Below are positions 60,601 through 64,000 of a stretch of 64,000 nucleotides of DNA, piece by piece (the first letter of the stretch is position 1; every line of letters starts with the position of its first letter). A model generated the notes under the pieces. It saw only the letters and a list, made by a program, of their open reading frames with translations, did no database searches and was not told where the DNA came from. Origin of the DNA: Leishmania infantum JPCM5. Taxonomy: Eukaryota > Euglenozoa > Kinetoplastea > Trypanosomatida > Trypanosomatidae. Location of the stretch: positions 1,345,929 through 1,409,928 of the forward strand of contig NC_009417.2 in the NCBI RefSeq assembly GCF_000002875.2, in the 5' to 3' direction. A program made the position numbers and the translations under genes.

Positions 60601-60657
60601 AGCGGGTTGGTGCCGCTCTCGCTACAACGGTATCTGAAGGAAGTGACGCAGTGCTGA
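57604..60657 (+). CDS. large helical-repeat (HEAT/ARM-like) protein of unknown function
   Basis: A 1017-residue protein that I do not recognise with confidence. It starts with a basic Lys/Ser segment (MSKKLLKASSKTPSKE) and is then almost wholly Leu/Ala-rich, with alternating amphipathic helices of 15-20 residues, as in HEAT or armadillo solenoids. No catalytic motif, membrane span or signal peptide is visible. One weak thought is a relative of the proteasome-assembly chaperone PSMD5/S5b, from a short P-F-x-x-x-x-L-x-A motif near residue 695 and a final segment with a D-P-T-H-Y; this is too thin to use as a name. Long solenoids of this type usually act as scaffolds. ATG 57604 is the first in frame, in good GC-rich coding context. 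Confidence 0.83.
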   Translation: MSKKLLKASSKTPSKEVAAKFQVTLGQVDCAPFTFSDAEDARVYAEVEQLLEKLQSNTTIEAFVTVQRKMMELAAYPAVVAVVAGRFPLLFSVLARLEQDLGVPHAEPMSVAGVGWDVWCRNTWLANACAVEDIGDQALATIASLPQLLRSIERDGDDTVNEVWSVLHVLSWALRCSANGGSVATLLESCEEFWLLVGSEVVTAGRHVGVQLVLLDILSALALHVAFSTTLRKRLLALVAELTQLPLPVHFHTAVRLYYGCAVIEQEDEGAAVEKAHEQLRYAWAQLTQQSALIPPALQAAEWIVGAEVKQRLETARQLHCLLRSSCSGTVPDVKSVTAFHKKACELPAALRAFCVHALPGNPLLWLHRALVNSSKAPLVAAITDTLADVVLDAAHESEAAETTGAGHARVGNNAYVQLCLQQLWVGGMSVSLSALLNRRNSAITAAVMRLLQWIAIRTSHEGSTRRVLLGTPSISLIVDVLAGIAKSDAVKRELKKKAVRAVVENAFCLVCALDHAELASVFNDSLVVSTSTLISEGKDDPSLLHHGLRALAHLAAAFPMAASMALDFDFLAEQCAIADLPAVSDGALIVGSLNVMSAIVAQQPAVVTFEWIEALLGILQNLDGWRRNVPELDVTLWRCVRHTIEASEDCNEYLFTEETHKVLRNELESMKCEGARLRDVLPSLLAIAARMQPFEHPRLNATTYEAIKRVPVAQWTEDICDGALRFLVASCPSLDSDKADEATARRAVTAAAAVLYGAEQSHVRLPASACENFVRGLSVKGLATDAVTALFDLAHAAAAALTASGAAMAACEATMLRSSLLPLLHNLFATCPTARSPAAAERAQCLCSVLAGAQSSACTPQLLQAALLLVEDTCASMDAAGTTPESIEMQQVWTSLTNIAHQAASKEGDEAWLAVLSRVYAVAHTLILISSAVPILSECDPRVDFVGKCGLLHVSMAEGAALLQTVLHYDDARASLRRDYGEPYSAALQHIADPTHYASGLVPLSLQRYLKEVTQC

Positions 60658-61403
60658 ACCGCTGCAATGCTGCGACCGCCGCAGTGTCTGTGTGGCGTTG
60701 TAGCTCCGATCCTGCCTCCTCCCCCGTCTATCATCATGTGAGCAGCGACTCCTTCAAATGCAGAACACTCGATAAGCACTCCTCATTGGACCTAATATGT
60801 TCCTGGTGGTAGGTGCACATGATGCAAGCGGGACTTTTGGGGTGGGGGCAGGGATGCTCAAGCGCCGCCGAGAGGCCCACTGCCAACTCTTTTCTGTGTG
60901 CCGGGCCGTCGATCTCTCACCCCTGCGCGCCGACGCGTCACCCACACACACAAATGGACGGGTGCGCACAAGGGCAAGGACTGCACTGCGTTCATGTTCG
61001 GTAGAAATCGAGAAGGGAGAAGTGCGTGCGACCCGGCCCAAGGGCTGGCGCCCCTGGATAGCCTCACGCGCCTTCTCGCTCGCCTTCGCTTCATTGTGCT
61101 GGATTGCTGACAAGAGAACATGCCGGAAGTGCAGAAGGAGGGTGATTTAGCACTTCTTTATCTATGCGTGCACGGCGGCGGCAGCGGCCGACGCAACCGC
61201 TTGCCTCCATCCATCACCGATGCTGTGCAACGAGGGACGCTGTGTGTTGCTCTGTTTAGCTTGTGCCGTCCCCTCTCCTCCCACTTTTCCGCTACCCGCC
61301 GTTTCGTGCTCTCCTCCTCACAAAACCTCCCTCTCCTCTGTATCTTGGTCATCCCAACATACACAGCGGGAGAGCCGCCTGTGGGACGCTGTCCTAAAGC
61401 GCA
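60658..61403. other. intergenic region
   Basis: About 0.75 kb. An ATG frame at 60797-61150 (117 codons) has no strong upstream splice signal and no recognisable content, so it is not called. The right end has the splice signal of the protease gene. Confidence 0.55.
61312..61366 (+). promoter_or_regulatory. candidate spliced-leader acceptor for the protease gene
   Basis: C/T-rich runs up to about 61350 are followed by AG at 61365-61366, 38 nt before ATG 61404. Confidence 0.45.
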
Positions 61404-62321
61404 ATGGCAGAAGGCGCCGCTGCTGTTGGCGGCGCCGGCGTGCTAGCGGTCGCTTCACAGTGGCGCGGCTGCTGTTACCCGATTCTGACCTTCCTGCACG
61501 TCCCGGGAAAAATGACGAAGCCTCTGTGGCTCATGATGGGCACCGCCTTTACATTTCGAACCCATGAAATGGTCGAGGCGACATACGGGCAGCCGGCAGC
61601 CCCGTCATCGCTGCTGCTCACAGCGAAGCACTCTTTTTCGCCGTGGGACTACACAAAAGACGCATCACAGCTGAAGATCCCAAAAGAGTACCAAAAGCCG
61701 CGTTTTGTCATTGGCCGCGTGTACCGCACGGATGCAGACGGGAGAGCGGTGGCGGCAGGCGCGGTGGGTCTCCGCCTTCTTGCTCACCACCCCATCCACG
61801 ACGTGGCTCTACTCGCCGTCGATGCCGCATCGTTGAAGCTGCTGCAGTGCGCTACCTACGATTCACCCGCTCACGCATTGGACTTGGCGCACGAGGCGCT
61901 GCCGCTGTGCAAAGAGCCATATCCCGCGGCATCGGATGGACTGCTGATTGGCTTCCGCGGCGCTGGCCGGCTTGGGGAGCTTGACACGCTGGACCCGTCT
62001 GTGCTGCAACGTCTGCCGCCACACGAGCGCGAGGCCCTTATTAAGGATCTGCAGGACGTGGAGGGCAAGCAGAGGCGAGCCACCACTACCGTCTCGGTAC
62101 TGGACGCGCGGGGCATGTGCAAAGGTGTGGGTGATCTCGCAACATGCTATCACGGCATGTCGGGCGGCCCCCTCGTCACCACAAATGGCCAATGTGCGGG
62201 GGTGCTGTACGGCCACCATCCGGATGCGCCCGGGTGCATCGGCTACACACCCTGCGCGGACTTTGCAGGCTGGCTGGAGGAGGAGGTGCAGCGGTACAGG
62301 AAGCGGTTCGACTTGCATTGA
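61404..62321 (+). CDS. trypsin-like serine peptidase
   Basis: A 305-residue protein with the three blocks of the chymotrypsin/trypsin-like fold in the right order and spacing: LLTAKHSF with catalytic His76, HHPIHDVALLAVD with Asp133, and CYHGMSGGPLV with Ser253. After the Ser comes CAGVLYGHH, matching the strand that forms the substrate-binding wall, and GYTPCADFAGWLEE ends the domain. The GMSGGPLV style is closer to HtrA-type and self-compartmentalised trypsin-like peptidases than to secreted digestive trypsins. No PDZ domain is present. The first 35 residues are Ala/Gly/Val-rich and weakly hydrophobic but not a clear signal peptide; Met37 (nt 61512) is a possible alternative start. Substrate unknown. 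Such peptidases are uncommon in trypanosomatids, whose better-known proteases are cysteine and metallo types. Confidence 0.85.
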   Translation: MAEGAAAVGGAGVLAVASQWRGCCYPILTFLHVPGKMTKPLWLMMGTAFTFRTHEMVEATYGQPAAPSSLLLTAKHSFSPWDYTKDASQLKIPKEYQKPRFVIGRVYRTDADGRAVAAGAVGLRLLAHHPIHDVALLAVDAASLKLLQCATYDSPAHALDLAHEALPLCKEPYPAASDGLLIGFRGAGRLGELDTLDPSVLQRLPPHEREALIKDLQDVEGKQRRATTTVSVLDARGMCKGVGDLATCYHGMSGGPLVTTNGQCAGVLYGHHPDAPGCIGYTPCADFAGWLEEEVQRYRKRFDLH

Positions 62322-62858
62322 TACTCTGGCAAGAGGAGTACGAAGCGAGTTACCGCACCTCCTTTTAATGAGGCGGGCAGAATCACCTTGGGGGTGTCGA
62401 GACATTACCAGGGATGTCACGGCCGCCACCCCGTATGAGCGAAGCGAAAAAGAAAAGGCCAGTTTTCTTTGTCGTACTGCGCGTGTGTCCGTTTGCACAA
62501 ATGGGCAGAGGGGCGGAGAGGAGGCCACGAGCCACCCTATGCACCTAAAGCATGTCATCACAGCAGACACATGCACATACATATGCACAGCTGCGCACCT
62601 AAACAGCACAGAAAGCGGCAGGTGACGGGGAGGAACTCCCGTGGCACGTCCCGCTGGGCTTGGTTGGGCGCATACTCGCTCAGCTTCCTCTCTTCTGCCG
62701 TGTCCTGCCTTCTGTCTCACTCCCGGCTCCTTCCCGCACGCCCGGGGTTTCTTCCCCGCCATTTCCCACCTCCCTCTTTCTTACCTTTAGCTCCGCGTAC
62801 CACACACGCCACACACGGCGGCCACTCACCAAATCGATACACCTTTTACTTTGGTCGT
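62322..62858. other. intergenic region
   Basis: About 0.54 kb. The left part has mixed composition and the right part is C/T-rich, ending in a strong splice-acceptor signal. No gene is seen. Confidence 0.6.
62745..62790 (+). promoter_or_regulatory. strong spliced-leader acceptor
   Basis: A nearly uninterrupted pyrimidine tract ends in CTTTAG with AG at 62789-62790, 68 nt before ATG 62859. Among the clearest such signals in the window. Confidence 0.6.
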
Positions 62859-64000
62859 ATGAGCTGGTGCACAGCTGAGCAGGTGGCAGACCTCATCTCC
62901 GTGGCACGCCTTCGCGGCGACGTCGATCAGGCCACGCGCAAGTCGGCCGATTTACGCTTCCTCGATTTGTGTGCAAACGCCGTGAACGCCGGCGATGTCC
63001 TCATCCATGTGGCGACGGAGGGTAGCGCGTCGCCTGCGCTGCGCCTCAACGCGCTTCTGGCCGTCGAGACACTTTTCACAAACAAGGGCTGGTGTGAAGG
63101 GGCGCAGTTTAGCGACCGCAGCACCGTCACAAAGCGCCTTCTGCACCTCGTCGCTACGGACCCCTACTTCCTGGCGCAGAGAAAGGTCGACGACGGACTG
63201 CTGCGGTGCCTCGCAATGATCGTTGCGTTGGAGTTTCCGACGACGGAGTGGCAGGAGTGGGTGCGCCAGTGCGCAGTGAAGTTTGCAGAGGGCGACGCTC
63301 GCAGCTGTGCCGTGCTGTGTGCGGTTGTGGCGGAGAGCTACCGAAACTACTGCCTGTGGAGCTTTCTCGCCAACGATGTCGTTGGCTTCCTGCTTCATGC
63401 CCAGATCATGACACTGCCGCTACGAACGACTGTCATGCGGCTGTTCCTTGACCTGATGCGCAAGCGGCCTCGCCCCTCTGTCGATCACGAGGTTGCCTCT
63501 GCAAAAAACTGCCTGCTCCTCTCTGCCGTAGTCCGGCAGCTCGTGCTGGCGGCGCTTCTGGAGCGTGTAGAGGAGTCGGGGCAGTTGACGGGGTCTTCTT
63601 CCGACATCTTCGTCGCGGACTGCACCGCATCCTTCGCCGTGGCTTCCCGGCTCGTCACCGACGCTGAGTCCGCCTCGATCCTCTTTCGGTGCAGCTCTTT
63701 TTTTCTTGTCCGTCTGCAGGCCGTCGCCGCTGCCAGCGGCTGCGTAGTGCCCACAGAGCTGCGTGACTTCACGGAGCAACTGCTTGAGTGTCTCATTGTC
63801 ACCCTGCAACTCTACCCCAATGTGGCCGGCGCCGACTTCACCGCCGACGGACTCCTCTCGTGCCTCATTTACTTTATGATTCGCCCCGGTGCGCTAGAGC
63901 GGGCCGACGCAGCGCAGCTGTCGGCTGAGTTGCTGGAGTACTTCATCGACGATGAGGCGGTGCCCCTGGGCTGCGGTAGCGGCGACGCCGCCAATCTGGC
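62859..64000 (+). CDS. helical-repeat protein, partial (runs off the window)
   Basis: From ATG 62859 the frame stays open to the last base (380 complete codons plus two bases), so the 3' end lies outside the window. The start is supported by a very good splice acceptor 68 nt upstream and good coding composition. The visible part is Leu/Ala-rich and helical (for example SPALRLNALLAVETLF and TTVMRLFLDLMRK), which fits an ARM/HEAT-type solenoid, with several Cys residues but no metal motif, membrane span or enzyme signature. I do not recognise the family. Confidence 0.85.
   Translation, partial: MSWCTAEQVADLISVARLRGDVDQATRKSADLRFLDLCANAVNAGDVLIHVATEGSASPALRLNALLAVETLFTNKGWCEGAQFSDRSTVTKRLLHLVATDPYFLAQRKVDDGLLRCLAMIVALEFPTTEWQEWVRQCAVKFAEGDARSCAVLCAVVAESYRNYCLWSFLANDVVGFLLHAQIMTLPLRTTVMRLFLDLMRKRPRPSVDHEVASAKNCLLLSAVVRQLVLAALLERVEESGQLTGSSSDIFVADCTASFAVASRLVTDAESASILFRCSSFFLVRLQAVAAASGCVVPTELRDFTEQLLECLIVTLQLYPNVAGADFTADGLLSCLIYFMIRPGALERADAAQLSAELLEYFIDDEAVPLGCGSGDAANL

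Noticed and set aside
60797..61150. 117-codon ATG frame between the helical-repeat gene and the protease
   Set aside because: Basic low-complexity peptide, no good polypyrimidine-AG upstream, no motif. Could be real, but support is too weak to call.

Overview
The window looks like a trypanosomatid nuclear chromosome, most probably Leishmania or a close relative. The coding DNA is GC-rich and intronless. Every credible gene is on the + strand. Genes are separated by 0.5-8 kb of T/C-rich DNA that carries polypyrimidine tracts followed by AG, the usual spliced-leader trans-splicing layout of a polycistronic unit. No gene-level bacterial, organellar or viral signal was seen, and no tRNA, rRNA or CRISPR.

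Layout. (1) 1-15.3 kb: two long, disordered, low-complexity proteins (751-3660 and 12031-15258), separated by 8.4 kb of DNA without a convincing gene. That gap holds a GC-rich island (about 5.85-7.48 kb), part of which recurs at about 24.34 kb and looks like SIDER-type retroposon remnants. (2) 16-23.2 kb: an ABC half-transporter (16066-20370) and tyrosyl-DNA phosphodiesterase TDP1 (21193-23241). (3) 24-47.2 kb: a cluster built on one domain of about 85-95 residues (T-H-x-V-x-[LF]-x-G-x-x-W ... T-W-x-L-Y) that I tentatively relate to the conserved domain of flagellum attachment zone protein 1 (FAZ1). The cluster has a decayed array of about ten domains (25286-28697), a giant gene with seven near-identical domains plus two further repeat families (28837-38729, broken by an 11-nt insertion), and a strongly diverged paralogue (40672-47190). 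(4) 47.2-64 kb: SPT6, an AlkB-fold protein whose iron and 2-oxoglutarate residues appear lost, a helical-repeat protein, a trypsin-like serine protease with an intact triad, and a helical-repeat gene cut by the window edge.

The genes do not form a pathway, as is usual in trypanosomatid polycistronic units. The exception is the domain cluster, where one family appears side by side in dead, homogenised and diverged states. This is the most unusual part of the window.
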